64,000 bases of DNA, taken from contig NC_135364.1 in assembly GCF_051622035.1 (NCBI RefSeq), positions 1,976,001 through 2,040,000 of the forward strand. The letters run 5' to 3'. Position numbers and translations under genes: made by a program. This stretch comes from Arctopsyche grandis. Its lineage: Eukaryota > Arthropoda > Insecta > Trichoptera > Hydropsychidae. The notes below the pieces were generated by a model, which was given only the letters and a program-made list of their open reading frames with translations, was not told where the DNA came from and searched no databases. This document shows positions 10,830-23,374 of this stretch, piece after piece; the stretch's first letter is position 1, and every line of letters begins with the position of its first letter.

Positions 10830-11905
10830 ATGAATGGGTCAGGTAGGAAAGGACTTAATTTAGATTTAATGATATATTTGTTTTGGCGCCGATTTAATGA
10901 TATATTTGTTATTGGGCAAAACAATATAGCTCGGCGACAAAATCGCATAACACATACATATATAAAAAAGAAAATAAATAGAAAAACAAGTGATAAAAAT
11001 ATTAAAAAAAACAGGTCTAATTTATAAGAAAAATCCGATAGAACACAGTAATGATTGAATAAGAATCGTTTATTAATTTTGAAAGTGTACTTTTGAATTT
11101 ATTCACACTTTGTTCCAACTTGAATAACAAGAAGAGACATATTAAATATAATTATAAGTCCTGAATTAAAAATTATATCGTAGGATCAGCCCCAGGGGGT
11201 TCCAAAAAACCGCCTGAAATAAAAAGCCGGCTTTCGGTTTTTTTACAAATATAAAGTCGGTTGACCGGCTTTCACCGGTTTCAGAAAATTACGATTTTTT
11301 ATAAGTTTTAAATTTTATATCGTAAAAAAAATTGTAAATACACATACAAATATCATATTGTGGAAAAAATAATTTCTTATAAATTAAATTAAGGTATTAC
11401 AAATAATAAAAATTTTATTATACATACATATATGTACATATGTATAACAGCTGTAAAATGGCAGATCTTGAATACGCACAAACAAGTAAATGATTTAAAT
11501 AAACTACTATTCCCTATTCCCTTTTTTGGATTTTTTGGATCTTTCATAGAAATTTGAAATTCAAAACTGTTAGTTTTGAGGAAAAAAAACATTAATCAAA
11601 GAAAACCTTAAAAAGCCGGCTTTCGTTTTTTTTTTTTTTAAAATTGTCAAAAAGCCGGTTTTTCGGTTTTGGCTTGGAAGTCCTAGATCAGCACAAACTC
11701 AAAAGTACACAGTCAAAATTATTCTCGTTTTATCATTAGTGGATTCTAGCGGATTTTTCATATACATTAGACCTGTTTTTAATATTTATATTAATTTTCT
11801 TGTTTATACATACATATATGCGTTGTACTATTTTGGCTTGCGCCATTTTGTCGCTTCGCGGTTTCGTCCAAGCGATTTTGTCCCGCGCGGTTTAGTCGGG
11901 ACACC
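10830..11905. mobile_element. Foldback-like element, copy 1 (interrupted)
   Basis: The left arm (about 10830-11130, with CTCGGCGACAAAATCGCAT and GGTCTAATTTATAAGAAAAA) is the reverse complement of the right arm (about 11700-11905, with TTAGACCTGTTTTTAATA and CGCGGTTTCGTCCAAGCGAT). Termini are made of short iterations of GCGACAAAATCGCGC-like words. The same structure recurs at 26450-27208. A hAT-like element sits between the arms. Confidence 0.65.
11204..11684. mobile_element. hAT-like MITE inside the foldback element
   Basis: Ends rich in AAAAAGCCGGCTTTCGG; the left end has GTTCCAAAAAACCG and the right end, reversed, ACTTCCAAGCCAAAACCG. The flanks GGATCAGC and AGATCAGC agree at 7 of 8 positions, which fits a slightly mutated 8-bp TSD. 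The interior is AT-rich with no transposase. Confidence 0.5.
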
Positions 11906-14286
11906 ATTTGTTTTACTTAAGTCTCGAAAAACAAAAAAAAAATTGTTCAAAATGTCTGACATTCACATACGTACATACTTAATTTATGTTAATTTGGTTT
12001 TCATTTGCTTAGTTTACTCACGTTGGTTCCACACCTTAAACCCATTTTATGGGAATAAATAGAGGGGGATGGAAAATTTCACCCAAAATTAAAAGACAGA
12101 GATTCGAACTTCGAAAACTTCGACAGCTAAGCTGATGCATTCGGAACGTAAGCGAAATTTAAAATCGAATCGGTTTCAAGCACTAAACCAGCACAGAATC
12201 AATCGAAACGGAAAGAGGCGAACTTCGAATAACGGTTATCCCTCACATCTCCACCGTAAAGTGCAACGTAAAATTTCCGATGCAACAGAAAGCGAGTGCA
12301 TCCATGAAAATTAAATGCGCACCGTAATAAAAGCCGACAATCCAGTCTGCCATTATTCCAAGTTTATATTCTTCAAATGTGAAAATGGAAACGAGAAACA
12401 GAACGGGGGATGGCTGACTAAGTGGGTCACCCACCCACCGAGTAAATCTCCCTCTCTAATCTCTAATTAAATCTAAAGTCGGGGATGCAGCCAGAGCGTC
12501 ACGAACCTACCCCTAGCTCAACCCCCGCCCCATCACCTCCCAGAAATCCCCTCTATCCAGATCTCCTCAAAATAGTGAGATGCAGGTGAAGCGAAACTGC
12601 AAAATGCACAAATATGTGTGACTACCGGCTTTCTATGAGCTTAAATAGGGTTACCATGCGTTATCTTCTACTCGAATCTGGTCAGATTTTCTAAATGTGT
12701 TAATATTATATATGCAATACTAACGATTTCCCGTTGATATCTCTGAAGAATAAAAATACACGTTTTTAACCTATCGGAGCGAAGACATGAATATTTACTT
12801 GATTTGACTTAATGCATTCGAATATGACAATAATTTTTGTTGGCTTACTCTCGATTAACCCTTTGAGTGCTGACGTCTTTTCTGTTGAAAGCCCGCCACG
12901 CTGAAAATTTCGCCAACATTTCCAACTAGAATTATTTAGAAATCCAAAATAAAGCAGGTATAAAAATTGTAACTAATCCAAACAAACCCTAAATTACTAC
13001 CGCCGAACATTTCGAGTTTTGTAATGGTGTGTTTAGACTCTCTAATATATCTTGCAACAATATAAAATAAACAAAAGAAGTCTATTAAAGAATGCATTTT
13101 TCCAAAACTAGTTCCATCTTCTTCGTTGTTGTTAAAATATAACACTCGCAATCTAAATGCCAAACCACAATCTAAAATACTCAGTAGTTAGGGATTTCCA
13201 TAGGGATATTCTGCTATGGTTATAAGTTCAGAAATTCCGGAGTAGACCAGTCTTTATAAACATTGACACGGGTTTACACGACCCATGTTCAATGCATTTT
13301 TTTTTTTCAATGCTACCTGGAAATGTTTAGCGGGTAGTATTCTTGTTTATTGTTTACCTCCTGTTACCTTCACTTACGATTACAATTCAGGAAAAAATTT
13401 GCCTCTTATCCGATCGTTTTCATACTTTGCCATATTGCTCATTTTGGTCATCAATATAAGTAAATGTATCCTCCGCCATTACGATGGAGAAAAAATATAG
13501 TTTAAGACGCGCTTGAAATTTTAATTTCAGTTTTTAGTTTTAAACATAGATGGCGGTGGTAAAATAAAATTATTTACATACTCAAAAAACAACGCCTATT
13601 GGCGTATTTCTGGCTCATGGACTTGTTGGCAAAACGCCGATCGACGTTGTTCAACATTCAGAGATATGAGCGTTTAAAAATATGCAATTTTCACAGATTT
13701 TTGGCTTTTGCAGTCGCTAATTCTAATTCTAGTATTGTTGTGCCAAAAGAGAGTACATACCTAGAAGCGAATCAAAAATAGAGCGAATAGAAAGTCAAAA
13801 ATATTTTTTGTAAAGATTGATTCGTCTACAAAACATATTCTATGTACAGGTATATGTCAGGATTTGGTAACCCTAGTCGAAATTGCCGGGAGCTTTTCCT
13901 GCGCGAGTTATTTGAAATGCGCGCCGAGGATTTTCCGGCCGGCGCGCTTTTCCGGTTGAAGGTGTGGGCGTTGTTTGGGCTTTTTAATTAACTTTGGCTT
14001 ATTTAAATATTTACAGGGAAAACGGCGAAAATCGAAACAGTTTACAAGCGACCGCGATGTGGTGGTCTCTATTGGAAAACATTGTCTTGTAAGCAAAATA
14101 TTTATATACATATGTATGTTCTAATCTGTTAATAAGCTGCTTAAATAGAGATTTTATATGGCCGGAATTCTTCATATATGTATTTATGTATAAATAATCT
14201 AACTCACACGAGTAATACATTTAACAACATTTCGTGAAACGAAATAACAATAAATTTCGTGAAACGAAACGCCTAATGAATCACAA
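11906..14286. other. No gene recognised; possible piggyBac-type end at 12855
   Basis: A TTAA followed by CCCTTTGAGTGCTGACG (12855-12875) resembles a piggyBac-type terminus, but no matching right end was found. The stretch 12430-12620 is C-rich and a short GC-rich patch lies at 13880-13970. There is no convincing exon. Confidence 0.35.
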
Positions 14287-14394
14287 TGGTGACACATATC
14301 CAAGATCTGACCAACAGCAGAAACCAGGAATAAAACCCATGACCTCACAATTGAAATGACTACATGCTAAACATTGATCTACATATGCTGCTGT
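14287..14394 (-). mobile_element. SINE head fragment
   Basis: Minus-strand tRNA-like head with ATCAATGTTTAGCATGTAG and a GGTTTTATTCC B-box relic, cut on one side by the element at 14395-15032. The downstream SINE body is missing. Confidence 0.55.
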
Positions 14395-15032
14395 GGTATC
14401 CGGACATGTACCCCCTGGACATATACCCCCCGGACAAATACCCCCGTGCAAAAAACCCCCCGTGAAAATAAAATATTTAAAAATAGTAATAAGCAATAAA
14501 TAATTTAAAAGTAATAAATTAAGTCTGGTAAAGCATATTTAATTTCAATTTATATACAATATTTAATTCGCAGATATCGTAATAGTAACATAATACATTA
14601 CCTACGTGGAATAGCACACAATCTTTCTTTCTGACATTACAGTACAATTGATTTTGGAGTTTTGTATATTTTAAATTATTATTATTGATTACTGATTTTT
14701 TATTATTAATTATAGGTTATTTATAAAGAATCCGATATATGTATTTATTATTATTATCTGTACTTCTGGGTTTATATTTTTTTCTGACTGATTTTTTTAG
14801 TATTGATTATTGATTATTTATAAATAATCCAATATACATATGTATGTATTATGACTGAAATAATTTATTAGTGATATTGATATTGACTTTTTATTAAAGA
14901 TACTGTCAATTTTTATAAAATATTTTTATCCTTGGCGGGGGGTTATTTGCACGGGGGTTAAAGACCAGGGGGTTTTTGACCGGGGGTATATGTCCGGGGG
15001 GTATGTGTCCAGGGGGTAATTGTCCTAGAACC
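14395..15032. mobile_element. hAT-like MITE with C-rich iterated terminal repeats
   Basis: An exact 8-bp TSD, GCTGCTGT, flanks it (14387-14394 and 15033-15040). Terminal inverted repeats are GGTATCCGGACA and GGTTCTAGGACA, followed in both arms by 14-15 bp direct repeats of the type ACATATACCCCCCGG. The interior is AT-rich and non-coding. The 8-bp TSD points to hAT or a related superfamily. Confidence 0.8.
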
Positions 15033-15040
15033 GCTGCTGT

Positions 15041-15598
15041 TTATGTATACATATATGTATATTTAAAATGAATTTTATATCTTTAAAATGAATTCTATTT
15101 ATATTTTTTTTCATATTTTCATATTCAATCGAACCACACTGGTTACTTTTCAAAATTGCATCACTTTTGTAAAAATACGATGTATAAAGTAAAAAATTAA
15201 AGCTTTACATACATATCACAAATTATGTATATACATACATATCACAAATTATGCTAAGTACATATCACAAATTTAACATTTCACTTTATTTAAACCACGC
15301 TTTAAAATGACGGTAAAATCAGAAGTATGTAAAAAAGAAGCCTTGCTATTGAAAGACAGTTAATTGGAGTAACTATTATTACTTATTTTATTATATTTCA
15401 ATCGCTCCAAAGCGACGACTGTACTAAATCAGATACAATACAATAATAAAGTTATTGCAAGCATTTTTTATACAATGCGAATACATACAAACATCATCCA
15501 CAGTGACATATATGGAGAATTTTAACTATAAAAGTTGGCGAACCTCAAGACGCTGAATAACTTGAGATTTGCAAAAGAGATTGGAAAAAATATGACAA
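15041..15598. other. AT-rich non-coding DNA
   Basis: No gene seen. A threefold short repeat of ACATATCACAAATT lies at about 15210-15270. Confidence 0.45.
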
Positions 15599-15751
15599 TT
15601 TACAGGAACCATTTCAGTTAAAATTCACCATTCAGGAAACGATCGACCTGTAGTCACAAACCAAGGTCTGGCCAACGGCTACTAGTGGAAACCGAACTGT
15701 GACCATTCCGCTCGAAAGCATAATATGCTAACCACTAGTCCACGCTGCTGG
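15599..15751 (-). mobile_element. SINE head and central domain, 3'-truncated
   Basis: Minus strand: CAGCGTGGACTAGTGGTTAG (A-box region) and the central GATCGTTTCCTGAATGG segment. It is closest to the head of the copy at 25840-26310. Confidence 0.7.
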
Positions 15752-15774
15752 TTATATGTATATATATATATATA

Positions 15775-16283
<509 letters not shown>

Positions 16284-16449
16284 GTTTTTTTCTGTTGCTA
16301 ATATATTCGTGCAGTAAAACATAATATAAGTATATACACATACATACATACATATGTATGTATGTACATATATTTAAGAATATTATAAAATAAGAGAAAT
16401 AAAGCAAGCTAGCAAATTAAAGCATCACGCAAATGATTATATACGATTA

Positions 16450-16676
16450 TCTAATATACACTTTTGAAAGAGACTTTGTATGTAAGTTTGTACCTTTAGT
16501 TGGGAACTTCGAAAACAAAACAAAGTTTCTATGACGACAATTCAATTGGTTGAATATTATATTTCTTTCGATTCAAATAAATTTGATAAAAAAACAAATG
16601 AATATTTACTATTAGATTCGACACGTTTAAGCTGTTTATATTACAAATACTGAGCGAAGCCGGGTAAAACTATTAG
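16450..16676 (+). mobile_element. Short non-autonomous Helitron (227 bp)
   Basis: Starts A|TCTAATATACA and ends GAGCGAAGCCGGGTAAAAC plus TATTAG|T, where the canonical CTAG has mutated. It is a near relative of 35884-36123 (shared AAAGAGACTTTGT, AAAACAAAACAAAGTTTC). No Rep/helicase is present. Confidence 0.8.
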
Positions 16677-17623
16677 TGTATGATAATTACACTACTATAT
16701 AACTATATAATATATAATAGTATACTTCATTAAATATATCGAAATCTTTTTTACTAATTTTTGCATTAAACCAACGTGTTATATAATTTAATTTCAACGT
16801 TCAACTCTCTAAATTAATAAACAAAAATAGCACCTCAGTAATGTATAATCAAAATTCCACATTTATTCGACTGGAATAACGCGAAATTAAAAAGTATCAC
16901 TGCGAAAATTCCAAACGATAATCCGACGAACCCGTGCCTCTCAATTGACATTGAATTTAAATTGCTCACAATCAAAAAACACAAATTTAAATAATACGCC
17001 ACCGAAAAGCCTCAGAGCAATCGCTTTTACGATTCGTTCGTAAAAAAAAAAGTTCATAAAATTGAAATTAATTAACCGAAACGGAGACTGACGCAATTCA
17101 GCCCCGCCAAACCGTGGCGATTGGCGAAATTAAAATTAATATTTCACCACGCTTAAAAGTTATTGAAAATTCGATCAAATTCAACAAATAGTCGGCGGGC
17201 GATTTAAAACTAATTTTCTCGCGGTGTTTGCACGGGTCAATGTTTGAACAGTGACGGAAAATTCACGCATGGATATATGTATGTGGGGGTGAAAATTCAA
17301 TGTTTGAATGCTGAAAATTGAAATCGTGGTTGACGTCACAGAATGAAAAACCTGCAAATGTACAATGCGTTCCAAAAATACATTTCAATTCGTATCGAAT
17401 CCGCTTTAATTCGTAAAAATCTATTTTTAAAATGAACTAATTTGGTGCACTAATCAATGCTGCCCTAACTTTTGTACGACATTTTGTACGATTTTTGGAA
17501 ACCCTTTGATGGGTTTTTTCCAACTTTCATATTTTCTTCTTTTTTGACTCTATAATTAAAATAGTATACATACATAGCAGACATGATGAAATTTTCCAAT
17601 TAGGTATTAAAATTTATTTACTA
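16677..17623. other. No gene recognised
   Basis: AT-rich, then an apparently unique stretch at 16860-17400 without an exon signature. A minus-strand frame at 17181-17375 has no support. Confidence 0.45.
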
Positions 17624-18386
17624 CTAGCTGAACCCAGCATGCGTTGCAATGCCACAATAAAGCTCTGACCGCACTATGCGACAACCGAACGATCCGTCAC
17701 TTCACAACAGTACGCGACCAAATATTGTTTGTATGAAATTGTATGAGACATAACGCACTGCGCGACAGTCGCATGACGTAGAACGACACCTTGCGTCAAA
17801 GTTGACTTTTCGACCAACTTTGACGCAAGGTGTCGTTTGGGACGCGAGTGGGGGTTGTCGTTGAGTGGGGGTTGCCTTGCGACAATTATTCTCCTTCTTC
17901 ATATCGGGACTTTGAAATAGCATGTAGCCATAATCTTTTGGTTTTTCTCGATTGTTCTTCTTCCTCGCATACCAAAGATACTATAATAGCGTCCGTTTCG
18001 TCCATTTTGCTCCGAGGTACCGAACGAATGATTGACATAATTTACTGCGTCGCATCGCTGCCGTTCAAGTGCGGTTTACCTAATATTGTCGCACACTGTT
18101 GTGAAGTGTCGGATCGTTCGATTGTCGTATAGTGCGGTCAGACCTTAACGCATGCAATTCCCGTTCCCGTTCCCGTTGCGTTCCCGTTCCCGTTCTCGTT
18201 CCCGTTCCCGTTCCCATTTGTCGGAAAAATGTAGGCAGCGAACACATTTGAAATTATTTAATTGCTTGTTTATTAATTTATTCTAACAATGCAGATCGCG
18301 ACACGAAAACATTTTAAATTATTGCGTTGCAATGCCACTCATTCCCGTTTTTTCCGTTTCCGTTCCCGTTTTTGGGCGATTATTTT
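17624..18386 (-). mobile_element. Helitron (5'-truncated), interrupted by a MITE
   Basis: The minus-strand 3' end CTAG is at 17624-17627, with the hairpin GGCATTGCAACGCATGC nearby, as in 23332-24023. Beyond the MITE at 17661-18145 it continues with iterated CCCGTTCCCGTT words to about 18386, where it abuts the ACTTCCGG-type repeat. Confidence 0.75.
17661..18145. mobile_element. PIF/Harbinger-type MITE, 485 bp, TAA target duplication
   Basis: TAA flanks the element at 17658-17660 and 18146-18148. Terminal inverted repeats of about 45 bp begin AGCTCTGACCGCACTATGCG and AGGTCTGACCGCACTATACG. The uninterrupted target is seen in the Helitron at 23332-24023 (CGTTATTGTGGCATTGC), which confirms the insertion point. 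An inner 23-bp perfect hairpin sits at 17782-17837. No transposase is present. Confidence 0.88.
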
Positions 18387-18790
18387 TAAAGTAAGCTGCC
18401 ACTTCCGGTTGACTGATTCTTAACAAATTTATGGAAACTTGCATAAGACAAAAGTTTTACTTGAGGTTGTCAGATTTTGTTCAAAATTTTTTTGTAAGTA
18501 AAATCACTATAAATTTTGTAGCATCTGCTAAAAGGAGCCGCCGTTTTAATTGGTTTTCGAGGATTATCTCCAGGCTTAGGTGCAGTCGGCTAACAATGGA
18601 GACCCCCGAATTGACTTAGTTAGTGACTAAGAATTTTTTTTTATAAAGAATATAAAGAATGTTTAAATGGTCGAAAAAAATAGTGGAAGAAAAATTGAAC
18701 AAGAATAAATTGCCACTTGTTACAAAATTTTATACATGACTTGGTATTAAGCTTAAACTTCTAGATAGAAAGAAACAACCACTTGTAAAA
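18387..18790 (+). mobile_element. Second copy of the ACTTCCGG LINE-like 3' region
   Basis: Matches blocks of 4015-4090 and 5050-5170 (TATGGAAACTTGCA, GTCGAAAAAAATAGTGGAAG, CTTGGTATTAA). Internal parts are rearranged or replaced. Confidence 0.65.
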
Positions 18791-18798
18791 TTAAATTA

Positions 18799-19233
18799 GC
18801 CAGCAGCATAGCTCGGACGTTAAGCTTTTGCTTACCGTCAAGAAGGTGCCGGGTTCTATCCCTGAATGAAAATGAATTTTTCAGAGTATGCTGTTGGTCA
18901 GACCTGGATTTGTGACTCCAGGTTGATCGTTTCCTATCAGAGTTTGCCAATTTTCTCTGATTTCATTGTTGAAACGGTTCCCGGAAAAAAAATTGGCTAA
19001 AAATCCTTCCTACCTACTATGTCACCACTATTTGAAATTTGATGGATGTACAATAAAAATTTATGTACAATTCATAGATGTCTCGTTAATTTGCGAGTTT
19101 TTTCAGTGTCTCGCAATTCAACGACTTATAATAAAAATGCTGTATTCGTATTTGTAATTGGCCAGGAAGGCGCATTGGGATTTACCTGTAAGGCCTTCCT
19201 GGTATATATTTAAAAAAAAAAAAAAAAAAAAAA
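18799..19233 (+). mobile_element. tRNA-derived SINE, type B, complete with poly(A)
   Basis: Head GCCAGCAGCATAGCTCGG, degenerate B-box GGGTTCTATCC, central domain CAGAGTTTGCCAATTTTCTC and TCATTGTTGAAACGGTTCC, and tail GCCAGGAAGGCGCATTGGG...GGCCTTCCTGG capable of a stem. It ends in an A run at 19211-19233. It is closely similar to 36316-36748. Confidence 0.88.
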
Positions 19234-21164
19234 ATAGTTCTTCGATTACTACAACAAAGAATCAGAGACTGAATACAAATTCAATCAAAATTCCTCACAA
19301 AACTTGCTTCACTCGCCTTCATATCATCAAACGCCATTAAATATATGCATACATACATACATACATACGGCACACCTGTTGCCGGCAAGATATTTCCGGA
19401 TCCGGAACGCGTCGATACGGAACGACCCGTTCGCTTCGAATGGCTCGGTTTAAAATTTACAACGCGATTATTATTACACCTGGTCCGTCGTCTGCGAAAC
19501 ATGGATACCTGGAGTTCCAATTAACAATATACATGCATAGTTCCGGTCACCAAAGCGGCGACATTCCGCCACCGTTCCGGAATCGAGATTATCGAATTTC
19601 GACGTGTACGACCGCAAGTGCGGTAAATGTACACAATATCCTATACCCAGCAAGCATATCAGGTGTATAGATAGCTACCTGCCAAAACATCACAACGATA
19701 ATTCCCCAATATGAAAGTTCAAAATTGACGTCGTATTCAATTCCAAATAGGCGCTCGAATTTCTAATTGATAATTGACAATGTCATATTTGGAATACCCT
19801 GTATTTTAACCTCACTTCTATGATGACGAAATGGCAGAAATAAACCAATGAGGTGTGTGTACTATTATATACATACATATATACATAATGGCCCAATTAC
19901 GTATGTATGTATGTTTGTTTGTGGTAATTGTATTAGACTAGTGTTGTGTCCTTTTTTTCTCTAAATACTGTTGTAATGTATTTAGAGAAAAAAAAACGGT
20001 TTACAACATTGTTTATTCTTTGGACAGCCACAACGAATTAATCGTTCGCTGCGTTACATGTTGCAAGATGACAACTTAACCATTCTTCAATTTTTGCATG
20101 CCAACCTCATCATTCATACGTGTCTTCTTCTAGTCTTAATCTCACAATTCCTTTATGAATAGCTGCGACTTTACAGACTTTATTTTATAATTATTTATTT
20201 TGGTTTAAAATTTTACAGCTAGTACATATTATGTATAAATTGTATAAGAGTGAAATTTAAAAAAAATATATGGAATATTCTAAAACCTTCTACCATAAGA
20301 CGGGATGGCCTGAGTTTTATAATAATCATTAATATTAAAAACGACGTTCGATATAAAGACGTTTCAGGGCAGATGCAAAATTTACGAAATTAAAAAATAA
20401 TTAAAAACGATTCGACTTTTATAATTCTATTCGAAGAGATTTATGCGTTTTCTTTCTTTTCTCCTCCTTTGTTTCACCGGAGCGACTTTATGAAGGATCA
20501 AATATTTCCTTCATAACTTCAGAAGCTTTTGCTTCACTTATTTCAAGAGAAAATATGGATGATGTTAAAAAGAGAGCGGATCGTAAAAAACCTACATACA
20601 TATTAACTACATTAACTTTTCATAGAAACAAAAACTCGCTTTTTAAATTTACGGAAGTTTTTAGCACACAGAGCATTCTTTTCATCATTCGACAAAATCA
20701 TTCGACCTAAACGAATTTTTCGAAATTAAAAAAAATATTTACACACAATCGATAAAAATTAACCCTTTGCGAAACGTCGCTTAAACGATCCAGTCGTAAA
20801 GTTAACAATAAACCCTCGTACGACCGAACAGTCGTATCGCACTTTTACACGCCCCTTTTTTTCCGTACAACCCTTAGCGAGCCATTTCGCCAAAAAGTCG
20901 CAAGCGGTTAAATGGGGTTCGTACGACACAAACGTACCTAAAAGTATGAACTGTAATAATGTGCTAGGGTTTTACGACCGAGCTAAAAAATCCACGGAAA
21001 GATCATCACGATTCAAAATATAATATTATACACACATACATACATATGTATGCGTATACAAAGTAGAAAGATATGTCACATACATTTCGAAACCCTCTTT
21101 AGGGCTAACGAATTCATTCTGTAACAGGAAATATTTCCAAGTCGAATACTAAAATTTCGGGTTT
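19234..21164. other. No gene recognised
   Basis: Mixed single-copy sequence. At 19377-19670 it is GC-moderate, with short open frames but no splice pattern. A TTAACCCTTTGCG at 20761 resembles a piggyBac-type end without a partner. Short CATACATA microsatellites are present. Confidence 0.4.
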
Positions 21165-21462
21165 CTGTGTCAGTTCCGGTTCCTGATTTTTGCTTCAGTT
21201 CCGGATCCGTATTCCTGTTTCATTTCCCGTTCCCGATTCTTGCTTCAATTCCCGAACCGGATTCCTGTTTCAGTTCCAAATCTGGCTTCGATTTTCAGTT
21301 CCGGATCCCAATCCATGTTTCAGTTCAGATTCCGGATTCCCGATTTCTGTTTTAGTTCCGATTCCGATTAAGTAATACAATACGTATTGTAACTTCATTT
21401 TAAATCATGTATCAATTTGTTTCCGAAAACAACCATTGAAATTTTAACGGGCATAACACTAG
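21165..21462 (+). mobile_element. Helitron 3' part with degenerate CAGTTCCGGATTCC array
   Basis: Ends in hairpin-like GTTGAAATTTTAACGG, then GCATAACACTAG|T. Before it are about eight degenerate units containing TTTCAGTTCCGGAT. The same end occurs at 33047 and, reversed, at 45241. Confidence 0.75.
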
Positions 21463-21639
21463 TGTGACCATATTAGTCATGCTTAATGTAAATATATAAT
21501 TAATAATGATTTACCTCATATAGCACTAATAATTCTTAATCGGTGTAGCACACTCGTTGCATTGGAATAGCCTGCACGATTCATTGATTGAATAAAATTA
21601 AATAAATTAAAACATAACTCTTAAACGCGTCAACTATCT

Positions 21640-22137
21640 TCAGTGGGATGGAGCATTATAAACATTACTTATGAATCTTTAGTACGTAGTATTCTAGAAT
21701 TTTCTTCTATTATATGGAATCCTACCCATATAACTCATTCATTGAAGATTGAGAGAATCCAAAAACGGTTTCTCAGATATCTTTATTTGAAACAGTATGG
21801 TTATTATCCTTGGCTATATCCTAGTGCATTCCTATTAGGGGCGTTAGGTTTCAACTCATTGGAGTCTCGTCGGAATATGTTACTGGGAAGACACTCTTTT
21901 AAGCTGTTGAATGGGATAATACACAATCCTCAGGTTCTAAAGGAATTTAGGTTTAATGCACCTTGTAAATTCAGGGACTTGAGGAATCGTGATTTGTTTG
22001 TTCCTCCTGTGGCTCGCACAAATATGTTGTCAACGGCTCCTATATCTAGAGCGATATATCTGCTTAACAGGATTTCTGGTGAAATTGACCTCTTCAATAT
22101 AAAATATACTAATCTGGTTGAGTGGTTATTGAGGAAT
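21640..22137 (+). pseudogene. Jockey-like LINE, C-terminal end of the reverse-transcriptase ORF
   Basis: Open frame of about 165 codons containing YESLVRSILEFSSIIWNP, IERIQKRFLRYL and LLGRHSFKLLNG, typical of the region after the reverse-transcriptase domain in jockey/CR1-like ORF2 proteins. It is cut at 5' and runs into a Merlin-type fragment at its 3' end. A frame-preserving end NIKYTNLVEWLLRNVSG matches the tandem 3' units at 2242-2833. Confidence 0.75.
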
Positions 22138-22345
22138 GTCAGTGGTTGATTTTGAACTCCAGTAAAAATGGTTATAATTTCGCGGATCCAAATGATAGTG
22201 AAATACATACGCAAAATGTGGAAAATATATGGATGCGTGTGAAAAGAAAGATGAGGCGTCAATTCGGCAGAACGCGTGCCCGTTTTGATTCATATTTAGA
22301 TGAATTTGTATTGAACCACAAACGAATGCGTGTATATTCCATTCG
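22138..22345 (+). pseudogene. Merlin/IS1595-like transposase fragment (ISXO2-like DDE)
   Basis: Frame contains HTQNVENIWMRVKRKMRRQF followed by RARFDSYLDEFV. This is the signature C-terminal block of ISXO2-like transposases, where the H-T-Q-N-x-E segment carries the last catalytic residue. Only about 60 codons are recognisable and the N-terminal catalytic part is absent. It is adjacent to the LINE fragment, so one inserted into or recombined with the other. Confidence 0.65.
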
Positions 22346-23331
22346 CAATATGTGGAATATTTCCGTACGCTGCCCAACCGTCCGAAATTATATGCGAACC
22401 AGGCAGTATATGTCGGAGTATTTCATCAGGTAAAAGTCGAGCTAATTTAGGGCACGGCAACACTCAGAGTAATCGCAATGAGCAACCAGTGACAGGAAGG
22501 AGCGGTTCGACCGAGCCTGGAGGGTCCACCCTGTCGAGAATTCCGACTTTTACCGAAAATTTTCTCAAGACCTTTGAGTTTTATTATACACACATATATA
22601 CTCACCGCCTCGCCGAACTTTAGACTAATAAATTTGAATTTATCTTTTGAAAGTTTGTTAATATTTCTTCGCAGAATGTCAGTCCAGGGTTGAGATCCCC
22701 TCATCCGGCGGGACGTGGCGTTCAACGGGTCACGGGAAAAATGTCGGGATTGTTTACAACTCGAAGAATTTACTCGTTTTTGGCAATTTTACTGGGGGAC
22801 CGAGCACGAAATAGATGAGAGCAGGGGTCGCAAAGGGAAGGGGGGGGGGGGGAGTCGACGAAACGCGAAAATAAAGCTCGGACGTGTTTTATATTCATCG
22901 CGTACGTTATTTACGCTTTAGGAGGATTACACCCACCCACACTCCCCCAAACTCTTCAACCCCATTCGGATGACAGTACAGTCACTATTGTTCCAGACGG
23001 AGCCATACAATCGGTTTTAGAATTGTGGACATCCTCAAAAATCTCACGTATCACACATTTAATATGCATGCTTCTCATAAAGGAACGCAGGACAAATTTT
23101 CCTTTCAGGTCGAACAAATATGCATACTGGAGCGACGCGACACAAGCGTTTTATTCACTCCACTGTGCGTTACGTTGCTGCACTACTACGTACACGAAGA
23201 TTATATCTAATGGGAACTAATTTTTTGGTCGGTTAAAAATAACTAAAATGATCAGTAAATAACAATTTTTCGATCAGTAATTAATTAAATAAGTGATCAA
23301 ATAAATAATATAAACGATAAATAAAACCAAA
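22346..23331. other. No gene recognised
   Basis: Includes a G-homopolymer patch near 22840 and otherwise unmatched sequence. Several short frames exist without splice or homology support. Confidence 0.4.

Positions 23332-23374
<43 letters not shown>

Noticed and set aside
12855-12875. piggyBac element
   Set aside because: One TTAA plus CCCTTTGAGTGC end only. No opposing terminus or transposase was found.
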